Assembly: GCA_028278625.1 (NCBI GenBank)
Contig: JANQDY010000032.1
Span: 1 to 22,614, forward strand
Length of the DNA: 22,614 nucleotides
Origin: Thermodesulfobacteriota bacterium
Lineage (GTDB): Bacteria; Desulfobacterota; DSM-4660; Desulfatiglandales; Desulfatiglandaceae
Reading direction: 5' to 3'
In this document: positions 6,749 through 15,069 of the stretch, piece by piece
Layout of the letters: every line of letters begins with the position of its first letter
Position numbering within the stretch: position 1 is the stretch's first letter
Notes under the pieces: generated by a model
Databases searched by the model: none
What the model saw: only the letters and a program-made list of their open reading frames with translations
Told to the model about the DNA's origin: nothing
Program-made: the position numbers and the translations under genes

Positions 6749-7882
6749 ATGGGGATAAAGGGGTTTGCAGGAAGTTGCCGGAGTCAGAGCGGCCAGACCC
6801 CGCCACAAGACAACAAAAAGTATTTGAGGCCCGGTTTGACGAGACATCGTTTCAAGGACCTTCTTCTCGACCCCAAAATCAACCGGAGATGGGAAAAGGT
6901 TCGCAAGTATTTCTTTCTGCGGGAGTCCACCTATGACATGACCCGACGCTGCAATATTCGCTGCGACGGATGCTATTATTATGAGGGGGACAAGCAGTTT
7001 GCTCCGGAAAACCGGGACCCTGAAGCCTGGCGGAGGCTTTTGCGGGCCGAGAAGAAAAGAGGGGTTACCTATGTGGTGCTGGCAGGGGCCGAGCCGTCGC
7101 TGGTGCCGGATCTCTGTGAGGTATGCCATCAGGAGATCCCCCTGGGCGCCATCGCAACCAACGGCATAAAGAGGATCCCGGAATCGGTGCGTTACAAAAT
7201 TCATATTTCCGTCTGGGGCAATGACGACACCAGTGCCCGGGTCCGTCATCGGAAGGAAATGCTCAAGGAGCAGATCGGCAACTACGGCGGGGATGACAGG
7301 GCTGTCTTTGTGTTCACCTTTACCCGGGACAACATCATGGATGCCAGAGAGGTCCTGGAGGTGCTTTCAAAGAACCGTTGCAGGGTCACTTTCAACACCT
7401 TTTCGGCGCCGGTGGGGTATGAGGGACCCCTTCGTCATACAAGGACATCCCTTGGGCAGTTGCGTCAGGTGATGGCGGAACTTTTGGCGGAATACCCTGA
7501 GACGCTCCTCTTTTCCCCCTATAACATTGTGTCGCACACCCACACGAAGGGACTTCATGACCTGTATGCTTGCCCCTACCCACGGATGAACCCGTCAAAG
7601 GCCCAGGGGCTGGGCCGATCCTTCAGACAGTACCGCACCGATCTTTCGTGGAACCGCGATGCGGCCTGCTGCGTCCCGGATACGGACTGCGCCGACTGCC
7701 GGCATTATGCCGCTGGTAGTGCCATCGTGACGGCAAAGCTCTTTCGCCACGGGACCGATCCCGATGCTTTCAGGGCATGGCTCGACTACGTGGATACCTA
7801 CCTTGCGGTGTGGGTAATGGGATATGAAAAAGGAGAGAATCTCTGTTCCGGTTTTGTACCGCCGCCCGGTTTCGATCTTTGA
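6749..7882 (+). CDS. Radical SAM protein, first of a paralogous pair
   Basis: The 377-residue protein has the radical SAM triad Cys68-x3-Cys72-x2-Cys75 (TRRCNIRCDGCYYYEG) for a SAM-binding [4Fe-4S] cluster. It also has LAGAEPSL in the position of the GGEP motif and a HISVWGNDD strand. The C-terminal part holds Cys275, Cys307-Cys308, Cys314 and Cys317, matched in position by the next gene, so an auxiliary Fe-S cluster is likely. The substrate is not recognisable; its partners suggest a radical step on an acyl or polyketide-like chain. ATG 6749 has no clear ribosome binding site and lies just after the promoter. The first roughly 30 residues look unconserved, so the true start could be further in. 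It opens a block of six same-strand genes. Confidence 0.85.
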   Translation: MGIKGFAGSCRSQSGQTPPQDNKKYLRPGLTRHRFKDLLLDPKINRRWEKVRKYFFLRESTYDMTRRCNIRCDGCYYYEGDKQFAPENRDPEAWRRLLRAEKKRGVTYVVLAGAEPSLVPDLCEVCHQEIPLGAIATNGIKRIPESVRYKIHISVWGNDDTSARVRHRKEMLKEQIGNYGGDDRAVFVFTFTRDNIMDAREVLEVLSKNRCRVTFNTFSAPVGYEGPLRHTRTSLGQLRQVMAELLAEYPETLLFSPYNIVSHTHTKGLHDLYACPYPRMNPSKAQGLGRSFRQYRTDLSWNRDAACCVPDTDCADCRHYAAGSAIVTAKLFRHGTDPDAFRAWLDYVDTYLAVWVMGYEKGENLCSGFVPPPGFDL

Positions 7883-7887
7883 GTTTG

Positions 7888-7910
7888 GGCTGTTGGTTGT
7901 TAGGTGTTAG
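7888..7910. repeat. Intergenic repeat fragment, copy A
   Basis: GGCTGTT (7888-7894) and TAGGTGTTAG (7901-7910), between the two radical SAM genes, recur in inverted orientation at 17581-17610, again between genes. The spacers differ (6 against 13 bases). This is probably a member of a small dispersed intergenic repeat family. Confidence 0.4.
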
Positions 7911-7963
7911 CGCGTGACCTCCAGAAATGAAATCCGGGCACTTTTGAAGGAGTTTTCTTTTTT

Positions 7964-8962
7964 ATGAAAACCGTCAGTTCCCTTCTTGACGAAGACTGGT
8001 ACAACCGATACAAGCGGATTTCCAAGCTCAATATCCGAAGTTCCATCTATGATGTCACCAATCGCTGCAATCTAAGATGCAAGGGGTGCTTCTTTTTCAC
8101 CTCCGGGGAGCATGAGGCGGCCAGGGAAGAGACGGATATCCGGAAATGGGAGGCGTTCATTGACAAGGAAATGGCAAGGGGAGTCAACCTGGCCATTTTG
8201 ATCGGCGGAGAGCCGACCCTCTGTCTGGACCGTGTGGCGGCATTTTACAAACGGCTGCCTACTTTCTGCGCCACAAACGGCCTTATCAAGGTGCCACGGG
8301 ATCGATTTCCCCACATGATGGTGGGCATCTCCCTTTGGGGCGACGAGGATGATGAAAGAGTCTTGAGAGGCCGTGACACTTTTTCCGTTTCCAGCCGAAA
8401 CTACGAGGGAGATCCCCATGCCTACTACCTCTACACCATCACCCCGAAACAGGTGGGAAAGACGGAACGGATTGTCAAGAAGATCCGGGATGCGGGTTTG
8501 AAGGTTCACATGCAGCTTCTCTCAAATGATGAGGGGGTGGATCAGTTTTTCTGGACCAAAGAGCAGTTAAAAGACATTCGGAAGGAAATGGACGAGATGC
8601 TCGACCAATATTCCGATACGGTTATTTCATCAAAATACTACCATCACGTCATCACCACGGGCAAAATGCTGGACCGGCCCTTCGGGTGGAATGAATGCCC
8701 CTCCGTCACCGAACCCTTGGACAGAAGAGACCCCCCGCCCAAACGCCTCATCGGTTTTATCCGCTGGGCCTCTGATCTTACGACCATGCACCGGTGCTGT
8801 ACTTCCGAGACGCGCGACTGCAAAACCTGCAAGGACGGGGCCGCTCACATGAGCTGGGTCATGGTCAATAAGCGTGGGCACATCCGGTCCCAAGAGGAAC
8901 TGAAGGGCTGGATTGAAGTGTATGAGATGTTTGCCAAGCTATACCAGTTCATTCCATGGTAA
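7964..8962 (+). CDS. Radical SAM protein, second of a paralogous pair
   Basis: The 332-residue protein has Cys35-x3-Cys39-x2-Cys42 (TNRCNLRCKGCFFFTSGEH), IGGEPTL (80-86) and GISLWGDEDD, all aligning with the upstream paralogue. Cys245, Cys278-Cys279, Cys286 and Cys289 repeat the C-terminal cysteine pattern and probably hold an extra Fe-S cluster. It lacks the longer N and C termini of the first protein. Anaerobic radical chemistry in the cytosol is expected; the substrate is unknown. AAGGAG stands 11 bases before ATG 7964. The end overlaps the ketosynthase start by 7 bases, indicating translational coupling and a shared pathway with the ketosynthases. Confidence 0.88.
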   Translation: MKTVSSLLDEDWYNRYKRISKLNIRSSIYDVTNRCNLRCKGCFFFTSGEHEAAREETDIRKWEAFIDKEMARGVNLAILIGGEPTLCLDRVAAFYKRLPTFCATNGLIKVPRDRFPHMMVGISLWGDEDDERVLRGRDTFSVSSRNYEGDPHAYYLYTITPKQVGKTERIVKKIRDAGLKVHMQLLSNDEGVDQFFWTKEQLKDIRKEMDEMLDQYSDTVISSKYYHHVITTGKMLDRPFGWNECPSVTEPLDRRDPPPKRLIGFIRWASDLTTMHRCCTSETRDCKTCKDGAAHMSWVMVNKRGHIRSQEELKGWIEVYEMFAKLYQFIPW

Positions 8963-10203
8963 AAGAAGCGGTTATTCTGGGATATGATATGGTATCTCCC
9001 CTGGGCACGGATCTTGAAACCCAGTGGGAGGCCGCGGTGAAGGGAAGAAGCGGTGTCGGCTATTTGTCACGATTTCCGCTGAGCGAGGCCTTTCCGGTCC
9101 GCATTGCCGGTGAAGTGCCGGAATGGGATGCATCACCCTATCCGTTTCTCTCCCCCAGAAACCTGGCCCAGTGGACCTCACCCATTTTCAAGAACGCCCT
9201 GCTGGTGACGCACCGGGCCCTGTCAAAAGCCGGGTTGGAGATAACCCCCGAGATCGCTCCCAGGACCGCCGTGACATTCAGCTCCGCCGTGGGAGGGCAG
9301 GACGCGGTGCTACATGCGGACCGCCGAATGATTCGTGAAGGGCGCATGCCCCACCCCTTTACCAACCCCAATGCCTGCATCAACATGGTGGGGGGCAAGG
9401 TTTCCATTTTGACGGGGGCCACCGGTCCCATTACCGCCACCATCACCGCCTGCGCCACGGGGGTGACGTCCATGATCGTCGGCAAAATGCTGTTGGATCA
9501 GGACCGTGCCGACGTGGTGATTGCGGGCGCCGTGGACTTTCCCCTGGTGGAACCGATTGTGGCGGGGTTTTATACCATGAATGGCGCTTACCGTCCCAAA
9601 GAAGGTCAACCGCCGGAGCCCCCTGAGCGGGCGAGCCGCCCGTTTTCGAGGGATCGAAGGGGGTTTGTGGTCTCGGAAGGCGCGGGATGCATCATCCTTG
9701 CGTCACGGGAATTCGCGGATGCCCACGGACTTCCCTACGATACCCAGTTGCTGGGATGGAGCATGACCTCCGATGCCCGACATTTTGTGGCGCCCAATCT
9801 TGAAACGGTGCGCCGGGCCATTTGGGAAGCCATCTCCAATGCCGGTTTGGCGCCTCAAGATGTGGCAGCGGTAAATACCCACGCGGCCTCCACCAGGGTG
9901 GGGGATCGGGTGGAATTTGACGCACTTCAATCGGTATTTGAAAAGGATATTCCCCCAGTGTGCGCCAATAAATCGGTTACCGGGCACTGCATGGGGGCCT
10001 CCAGCGCCATTGAGACCATTTTGGCCATTCTGGGGATGAAAAAAGGCATGCTTCTCCCCACCATCAACTACCGGCCGGACCCCGAGATGCCCGTGGACTG
10101 CCCGACGGAAGGGGCCACAAACCTGGAACAGGCGTTTGTGCTCAAGAATGCCTTTGGATTCGGCGGGTGCAATGCCTGTGTGGTACTTGGAAAAATGTCA
10201 TGA
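8956..10203 (+). CDS. FabF-like beta-ketoacyl synthase (KS1)
   Basis: The 415-residue KAS II-type condensing enzyme has the full Cys-His-His triad. Cys166 lies in TACATGVTSM, His309 in NTHAAST (the usual HGTST is changed to HAAST), and His344 in NKSVTGHCMGAS with Lys339. GFGGCN near the C terminus is typical. It should join an acyl unit to malonyl-ACP; all key residues are present, so it is not a chain-length-factor type. It overlaps the preceding radical SAM gene by 7 bases and precedes a second ketosynthase by 21 bases. Its sequence differs much from its neighbour, so the two are not a recent duplication. The partner ACP is not in the window. Confidence 0.92.
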   Translation: MVKEAVILGYDMVSPLGTDLETQWEAAVKGRSGVGYLSRFPLSEAFPVRIAGEVPEWDASPYPFLSPRNLAQWTSPIFKNALLVTHRALSKAGLEITPEIAPRTAVTFSSAVGGQDAVLHADRRMIREGRMPHPFTNPNACINMVGGKVSILTGATGPITATITACATGVTSMIVGKMLLDQDRADVVIAGAVDFPLVEPIVAGFYTMNGAYRPKEGQPPEPPERASRPFSRDRRGFVVSEGAGCIILASREFADAHGLPYDTQLLGWSMTSDARHFVAPNLETVRRAIWEAISNAGLAPQDVAAVNTHAASTRVGDRVEFDALQSVFEKDIPPVCANKSVTGHCMGASSAIETILAILGMKKGMLLPTINYRPDPEMPVDCPTEGATNLEQAFVLKNAFGFGGCNACVVLGKMS

Positions 10204-10224
10204 GGTTCTGGAGGTGAAGGGATT

Positions 10225-11490
10225 ATGAAAGCGCCCAGGAACAGGCGGGTTTTTGTAACGGGCTATGGCGCGGCAACCCCTTTGGGAAAAACCTTTCCCG
10301 AAACATGGGAGCGGGCGGTGAAAGGAGAGGCGGGGTTTAGAGAGGTGACCCGCTGCCGGGTGGATGCCTTAAGCCGTGTGGTGGGGGAGATTCCGGACTG
10401 GCGCCCTCAGGAACTTCCCTTTGCCAACCCTAAAGAGGTGTATAACTGGAATGCCGATTACGTGTTGCTGACCATGGCCGTCTGCCATGAGGCATTGATC
10501 CACTCAGGTCTTGAAATGGATGAGGAAACGGCCTCCAGAACCGCCTGTCTGGTGGGTTCGGCCTTAAACGGAACCGATGCCTTTCGCGTGGCCATGGACA
10601 ATTACATGAACAAGGGTCCCCTGAAGGTCAGCCCCTATCTGCTCCCCAATCTGTGCGCCAACGTGCCCTCGGGAAAAGCCGGCATGCTGGCGAAGTTTAC
10701 CGGACCCATTTTCTCGCCTCAGGGGGCCTGCGCCTCGGGAAATTACGCCGTGGGAGTGGGCGCTCGAATGATTCGGGATGGAGACTGTGATTTCGTTCTG
10801 GCAGGCGGCGTGGATACCTGCCTCGTGCCGGAGATCATACAAGGGTTTGAAAACATGAACGCCACCATCAAGATCGTTCCGGGGGACCGTGCCTATGATG
10901 ATCCGTCGGTTGCATCCAGGCCTTTCAGCAGGGATCGAAAGGGGTTCGTCCTTTCCGAAGGGGCAGGGGTCCTGGTTCTGGCAGCGGAGGAGATGCTCTC
11001 CGTTTACGGGCTGAAACCGAGGGCGGAGGTGCTTGGCATCGGCTGGACCTCCGACGCCTATCATTTTACCCGGTCAAACCCGGATACGGTGGTGAGGGCC
11101 ATGCGCGAGGCAATGGCGGATGCGGGTCTATCTCCAGGTGATATTCAGTATGTGAACGCCCACGGCACCTCAACTCCCCTGGGCGACGCTTCAGAGGTGG
11201 CTTGCCTTCGCCGGGTTTTCAAGGGGCAACTTCGGAAAATGCCCATCTCATCCAACAAAAGCCAGATCGGGCATACCTTGGGCGCCGCCGCGGCCATCGA
11301 AGCGGCCCTCAGCATCGAGGCCATGCAGCATAAGGTTCTTCTTCCCACCATCAACCATATCCCCGATCCCGCCTTCGAAGACGTGGATGTGGTCCCCAAC
11401 CAGACCCGAAAAACGGTTCACGAGTTCATCTTGAGCAATGCCTTCGGGTTTGGGGGAACCAACTGCTGCGTGGTATTTAAGGGGGTATGA
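10225..11490 (+). CDS. FabF-like beta-ketoacyl synthase (KS2)
   Basis: The 421-residue protein of the same family as KS1 has Cys169 (QGACASGNYAVG), His313 (NAHGTST) and His350 (NKSQIGHTLGAAAAIEA), plus Lys345 and GFGGTN. The triad is canonical. Two complete ketosynthases side by side suggest separate roles, for example starter selection and extension, or a heterodimer. A GGAGG site stands 10 bases and GAAGG 4 bases before ATG 10225. The stop codon is separated by one base from the next gene's start, so the genes are surely co-transcribed. The exact product is not known. Confidence 0.92.
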   Translation: MKAPRNRRVFVTGYGAATPLGKTFPETWERAVKGEAGFREVTRCRVDALSRVVGEIPDWRPQELPFANPKEVYNWNADYVLLTMAVCHEALIHSGLEMDEETASRTACLVGSALNGTDAFRVAMDNYMNKGPLKVSPYLLPNLCANVPSGKAGMLAKFTGPIFSPQGACASGNYAVGVGARMIRDGDCDFVLAGGVDTCLVPEIIQGFENMNATIKIVPGDRAYDDPSVASRPFSRDRKGFVLSEGAGVLVLAAEEMLSVYGLKPRAEVLGIGWTSDAYHFTRSNPDTVVRAMREAMADAGLSPGDIQYVNAHGTSTPLGDASEVACLRRVFKGQLRKMPISSNKSQIGHTLGAAAAIEAALSIEAMQHKVLLPTINHIPDPAFEDVDVVPNQTRKTVHEFILSNAFGFGGTNCCVVFKGV

Positions 11491-11491
11491 G

Positions 11492-11971
11492 ATGCGGCCG
11501 AAACCGTTTGCACCCAGGCCCTTGGATAACGGCACTTCCTACGTGCGGGATGAAACCGACGGCCGCGTCTGGCACTTCTGTAAAACCAGGGTGCTCTATG
11601 CGGATACGGATCGCTCCGGTCTGGTCTACCATTCCAATTACTTCCGGTTTTTCGAACTGGGAAGGGCCTCCCTCATGCGGGAGACGGCCTATCCCTACCG
11701 GGAGATCGAGGCCGACGGCCTTGTCTATCCCATCATCGCATTGGGCGTGACGTTCCACTCCTCCCTTCGATATGATGATCCGTTGGGGATTTTCACGATC
11801 CCCGGAAAGCTGGAACGGGTCCGTCTCACATTCGACTATGTCATAACCCACGGGAAAACCGGCAAAATCGTCTGCAAAGGGTTTACCCGTCACTGCGCCC
11901 TCAATGAAAAAGGGAATCCCGTGGGCATCGACGAAAAGACGCGCAAAATATGGAAGGTCTTTCCGAAATAG
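11492..11971 (+). CDS. 4HBT/YbgC-type hotdog thioesterase
   Basis: The 159-residue single-hotdog protein has the signature VLYADTDRSGLVYHSNYFRFFE, in which Asp40 is the usual catalytic carboxylate. Such enzymes hydrolyse acyl-CoA or acyl-ACP thioesters and could release the chain made by the adjacent ketosynthases. ATG 11492 is in frame with the hotdog and has AAGGGGG about 6 bases upstream; an in-frame ATG at 11438 lies deep in KS2 and is rejected. The gene starts one base after KS2 stops and overlaps the following dehydratase gene by 22 bases. Confidence 0.88.
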   Translation: MRPKPFAPRPLDNGTSYVRDETDGRVWHFCKTRVLYADTDRSGLVYHSNYFRFFELGRASLMRETAYPYREIEADGLVYPIIALGVTFHSSLRYDDPLGIFTIPGKLERVRLTFDYVITHGKTGKIVCKGFTRHCALNEKGNPVGIDEKTRKIWKVFPK

Positions 11972-12813
11972 GGGTCCGGACAAAGCTTCCCCTTAAAATC
12001 ACGATTTCCCTTTACCTCCTGGATCACCACTTGAGGGGCAGGGTGGTACTGCCGGCGGTGGAGGCCATGGTATTGCTGGCGGCAACCACAAAGGGACGGT
12101 TTGAAGAAGCAGACGTCCATACCATTTCTGATGCCAGGTTCCATAAATTCCTGTATCTCGAAAAAGGGGTCAAAGAGATTGACGTATTCGTTGACATGGA
12201 ACGTGTGGGAGATGGCAATATCAAATCGCGGCTGCTTACCAAAACCCGGTCTAAAAAGGCAAAGATCACTCGCACCATGGAACACGCGGTGTTGCATTTC
12301 AGGCATGGTTTAAAGGCACCTGAGCCGTCTGATTTTAACATGCTCCGGTCTTTCGATTATACGGTTTCAGCGGAAACCGTTTACGAGCATCTGGTTCCCT
12401 TTGGTTCTGCCTACCGGAATCTGAAAGGAGCCCTTTGTCTCTCGGAAAAGGGTGCCAGAGGGGAAATCCGTGCGTCCCACCACATGGGGCGGACGGAGAC
12501 CTTGGGGTCACCCTTTGTGTTGGATGCGGCTTTTCACGCCGCCTGCGTGTGGGGACAACGGTATGGGGGTGTGGTGGGGTTTCCCGTGGGATTCGGCCTG
12601 CGACGGATCTTTCATAAGACCCAAAAAGGAAACACCTATGCCGCCGTTGTTCTGCCCAGAGGGGTTCTGCCCAATGGATTTTCGGCAGATATCTGGATCT
12701 TGGATAAGGACGGAAGGCCCGCTGAAGTGGTTCAGGATGCGGTGATGAAGGACGTGAGCGGCGGTACAATAAAGCCCCCTTCATGGTTAGCGGCCCAAAC
12801 CGGCTTAAAATAG
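11950..12813 (+). CDS. Stand-alone polyketide-type dehydratase (double hotdog)
   Basis: The 287-residue protein resembles the dehydratase domain of type I polyketide synthases. The first hotdog has HxxxGxxxxP (His26, Gly30, Pro35 in LDHHLRGRVVLPAVEAM). The second has LDAAFHAACVWGQ with Asp192 as the second catalytic residue and His196 after it. VYEHLVPFGSAYRNLKG matches the linker motif of these domains, though the usual GxxYGP is altered. It would dehydrate a 3-hydroxyacyl chain on ACP. No ketoreductase to supply that substrate is present in the window. ATG 11950 lies inside the thioesterase gene with no strong ribosome binding site, which suggests translational coupling. It ends the block and converges on the lysR-type gene with only 6 bases between stops. 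Confidence 0.82.
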   Translation: MEGLSEIGVRTKLPLKITISLYLLDHHLRGRVVLPAVEAMVLLAATTKGRFEEADVHTISDARFHKFLYLEKGVKEIDVFVDMERVGDGNIKSRLLTKTRSKKAKITRTMEHAVLHFRHGLKAPEPSDFNMLRSFDYTVSAETVYEHLVPFGSAYRNLKGALCLSEKGARGEIRASHHMGRTETLGSPFVLDAAFHAACVWGQRYGGVVGFPVGFGLRRIFHKTQKGNTYAAVVLPRGVLPNGFSADIWILDKDGRPAEVVQDAVMKDVSGGTIKPPSWLAAQTGLK

Positions 12814-12819
12814 GATTCA

Positions 12820-13782
12820 TTAACCCATTAACACCGACCGGCTTCCCTTGATCCAAAGACCTATCAATTCGATTTCTTTCAACAGATATTCCATGAAAAT
12901 TTTCTCAGTGAGGGTTGGAATCTTATCCTGCAATTGGGTCAGCAGTATTTGGTTCCTGTAGTCCGATTTTGAGGTTCTGATCGCAATGATGGTACCGGCT
13001 TGTATTTCTTTTCTAACGATGTGTGACGCGATCATACCCAGCCCCACATGCTGCTGAATTGCTGAAACAATCGCCTGGTGGCTGTCAACGGTTAGAACGG
13101 AATGAGGTCGTATGTTTGATCTTCCAAAATGATGCTTGAACCAGGTTTTGATGTTCTGGGCATCCTGTCGATACGTAATGAAATCCTGAAGTGTTAAGTG
13201 CTTGAACGAATGGTCCTTTTTTATGGATATCTCATAATATTGTCTGGAACAGGCAAGGATGATTTTTTCTTCCGCAACAGGATGGAAATGATAGACGTCA
13301 TGGCCACCAAAGTATTGATCTTCAGTCCGGAACTTGTCCACCAAAGCAAAATCGATCTGACCTTTTTTGAGCATCGGCAACAAGGTCCCGGGATTTCCCA
13401 ACGTCAGACAGAATGTAACATTTGGGTATTTCCTGCGAAATGAAGCGATAACGGCTGGGAAATAGGCCTTCCCAAACTCCACGGGCGCTCCGATGCGGAG
13501 TTCGCCAAAAGGTTGATTCCTGGCCTGCTCGAGGGTCTTTAGACATCCGTCCAAATCCACCATAAAGGGCCGCACGACCGCATATAATCGTTCTCCGGCC
13601 GCCGTGGGAACCAACTTTTTGTGGAGACGCGTAAACAGCGGGCTTTTGATTTCGCTCTCCAGTTTCTGAAGGCTTTGGCTCACGGCGGATTGGGAAACAT
13701 TCAAGTTTTTTGCGGCGGAAATGACGCTCCCCCCGGCAAACACATGATAGAAGACTTTCAGTCGATCCAAGTTCTGCAACAT
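12820..13782 (-). CDS. LysR-family transcriptional regulator
   Basis: The 320-residue DNA-binding regulator has an N-terminal winged helix (LKVFYHVFAGGSVISAAKNL, NVSQSAVSQSLQKLE at about 28-42) and a C-terminal effector-binding domain with ELRIGAPVEFGKAYFPAVI. The family usually controls a divergently read neighbour, here the AcuI/YhdH-like reductase 178 bases away, and may also act on the thiolase-mutase operon beyond it. The inducer is unknown; an acyl-CoA or organic acid would fit. The first Met (13782) fits the family start. The stop lies 6 bases from that of the dehydratase gene. Confidence 0.92.
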   Translation of the reverse strand: MLQNLDRLKVFYHVFAGGSVISAAKNLNVSQSAVSQSLQKLESEIKSPLFTRLHKKLVPTAAGERLYAVVRPFMVDLDGCLKTLEQARNQPFGELRIGAPVEFGKAYFPAVIASFRRKYPNVTFCLTLGNPGTLLPMLKKGQIDFALVDKFRTEDQYFGGHDVYHFHPVAEEKIILACSRQYYEISIKKDHSFKHLTLQDFITYRQDAQNIKTWFKHHFGRSNIRPHSVLTVDSHQAIVSAIQQHVGLGMIASHIVRKEIQAGTIIAIRTSKSDYRNQILLTQLQDKIPTLTEKIFMEYLLKEIELIGLWIKGSRSVLMG

Positions 13783-13818
13783 AAGAACATCTTATCTTAT
13801 AGTTTAATTCATTTAATT

Positions 13819-13846
13819 TTGCTTATTACTCTGTCTGGCGTATAAA
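13819..13846 (+). promoter_or_regulatory. Probable promoter of the AcuI-like gene
   Basis: TTGCTT (13819-13824) and TATAAA (13841-13846) are separated by 16 bases in an AT-rich region between the divergent genes. The weak -35 suits activation by the LysR protein. Confidence 0.45.
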
Positions 13847-13855
13847 TTCAACAGG

Positions 13856-13870
13856 TTCCGGAATAATTCC
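13856..13870. promoter_or_regulatory. Overlapping palindromes, possible regulator site
   Basis: TTCCGGAA (13856-13863) overlaps GGAATAATTCC (13860-13870), both perfect inverted repeats. They lie just after the proposed -10, near the expected transcription start. A regulator binding site is plausible, but LysR boxes are usually further upstream. Confidence 0.35.
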
Positions 13871-13960
13871 AAGAAAAAGAGGGTCCCATCATGCCTGCCC
13901 ATGTGAAATCCATGATGTGGATCCATGATCCAAAGACCGTTCGGGTTAAGGGGTATACAG

Positions 13961-14953
13961 ATGGGAAATTTCAAAGCATTTCGGGTTCACAATCACAACG
14001 GCGAGATCAAGGCACGTTTTGACCGACTGGATCTGGATCAGATCGGCACCGGCAATGTGGTCATTCGGTCCGCCTTCTCCACCGTCAATTACAAAGATGC
14101 CCTGGCCGCAACAGGTGCCGGCCGAATAATGAAACGGTTTCCGCTGGTGGCGGGAATCGATGCGGCCGGATACGTTCATAGGTCTCTGGATCCTCGCTTC
14201 AAGGAGGGAGACCCGGTTGTGGTTGTGGGGTGTGGCCTGGGCGAAGAATATGATGGTGGCTTTGCCGAGTATGTGGGCGTCAAAGGAGATTGGATCGTTC
14301 CTTTGCCGAAGGGTTTGAGCCTTTACGAGACCATGGCGCTTGGTACCGCTGGCTTTACGGCCGGAATGGCGATCCAGAGAATGGAGGAGAACGGGCAGGC
14401 TCCCGAAAACGGCCCCGTTTTGGTCACCGGTGCCACCGGCGGTGTGGGCGGGCTGGCCACTTCCATGCTCTCGGGTCTGGGCTACCATGTGGTCGCCCTC
14501 ACCATTGTGTCGGGCACGGAGGATTATCTCGAAAGGATCGGCGCGGCCGAGGTGGTGAATGGAAACGAGCTGGAAATGGGCGAGCGCCCCCTTGAAAAAG
14601 GGTTGTGGGCCGGGGCCATAGACGCGGTGGGCGGCAAGACGCTGGCTTGGATCACGCGAACGACCAATCCCTTGGGCAATATTGCTTCCATCGGCCTTGC
14701 CGGTGGTTCCGATCTGGTCACAACGGTAATGCCGTTCATTCTGAGAGGCGTGAACCTCTTAGGGATTAACTCCACCTACTGCCCGGTTCCTTTAAGGGAG
14801 AAGGTTTGGTCGCGGCTGGGCACCGATCTAAAGCCCGAAGCCCTCGACATTATCGTCAACCGCACTGTGGCGTTCGATGATCTTCCCGATCTGTTCAACG
14901 GTTACATTGAAGGGACGGTGACCGGGCGCACGGTGGTAAAGATCGGGGAATAA
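13961..14953 (+). CDS. AcuI/YhdH-type acryloyl-CoA reductase or quinone oxidoreductase
   Basis: The 330-residue zinc-free medium-chain dehydrogenase/reductase has SAFSTVNYKDALAATGAG near residue 40, typical of YhdH/AcuI, and the NADPH-binding loop VTGATGGVGGLA (155-166). AcuI reduces acryloyl-CoA to propionyl-CoA; here the substrate could also be a crotonyl- or methacrylyl-type enoyl-CoA. The start ATG 13961 has AAGGGG 7 bases before it; an upstream in-frame start at 13925 has none. It is divergent from the LysR gene and is followed by a promoter of its own for the thiolase operon 117 bases downstream, so it may be a separate transcript. Confidence 0.82.
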   Translation: MGNFKAFRVHNHNGEIKARFDRLDLDQIGTGNVVIRSAFSTVNYKDALAATGAGRIMKRFPLVAGIDAAGYVHRSLDPRFKEGDPVVVVGCGLGEEYDGGFAEYVGVKGDWIVPLPKGLSLYETMALGTAGFTAGMAIQRMEENGQAPENGPVLVTGATGGVGGLATSMLSGLGYHVVALTIVSGTEDYLERIGAAEVVNGNELEMGERPLEKGLWAGAIDAVGGKTLAWITRTTNPLGNIASIGLAGGSDLVTTVMPFILRGVNLLGINSTYCPVPLREKVWSRLGTDLKPEALDIIVNRTVAFDDLPDLFNGYIEGTVTGRTVVKIGE

Positions 14954-14974
14954 CTCATATAAATAGTAATTGTC

Positions 14975-15004
14975 TTGACTTGAAAAGAACTCCTTTACTA
15001 TATA
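14975..15004 (+). promoter_or_regulatory. Probable promoter of the thiolase-mutase operon
   Basis: TTGACT (14975-14980, 5/6) and TATATA (14999-15004) are 18 bases apart in the AT-rich gap before the first thiolase. The leader would be about 60 bases long. Confidence 0.55.
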
Positions 15005-15069
15005 TTGATGATCTATTTTCAGGCGCTTTTTATACTTAACACCAGGCTTTTTAGAAAAGGGGATTTTCC

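Noticed and set aside
8956..11490. KS2 or KS1 as an inactive chain-length factor
   Set aside because: Both retain the active-site Cys and both His residues, whereas chain-length factors lose the Cys.
14954..15069. B12 riboswitch before the operon with the mutase
   Set aside because: The gap is only about 116 bases, AT-rich, and no conserved B12-box-like word was seen; cobalamin riboswitches are about 200 bases.
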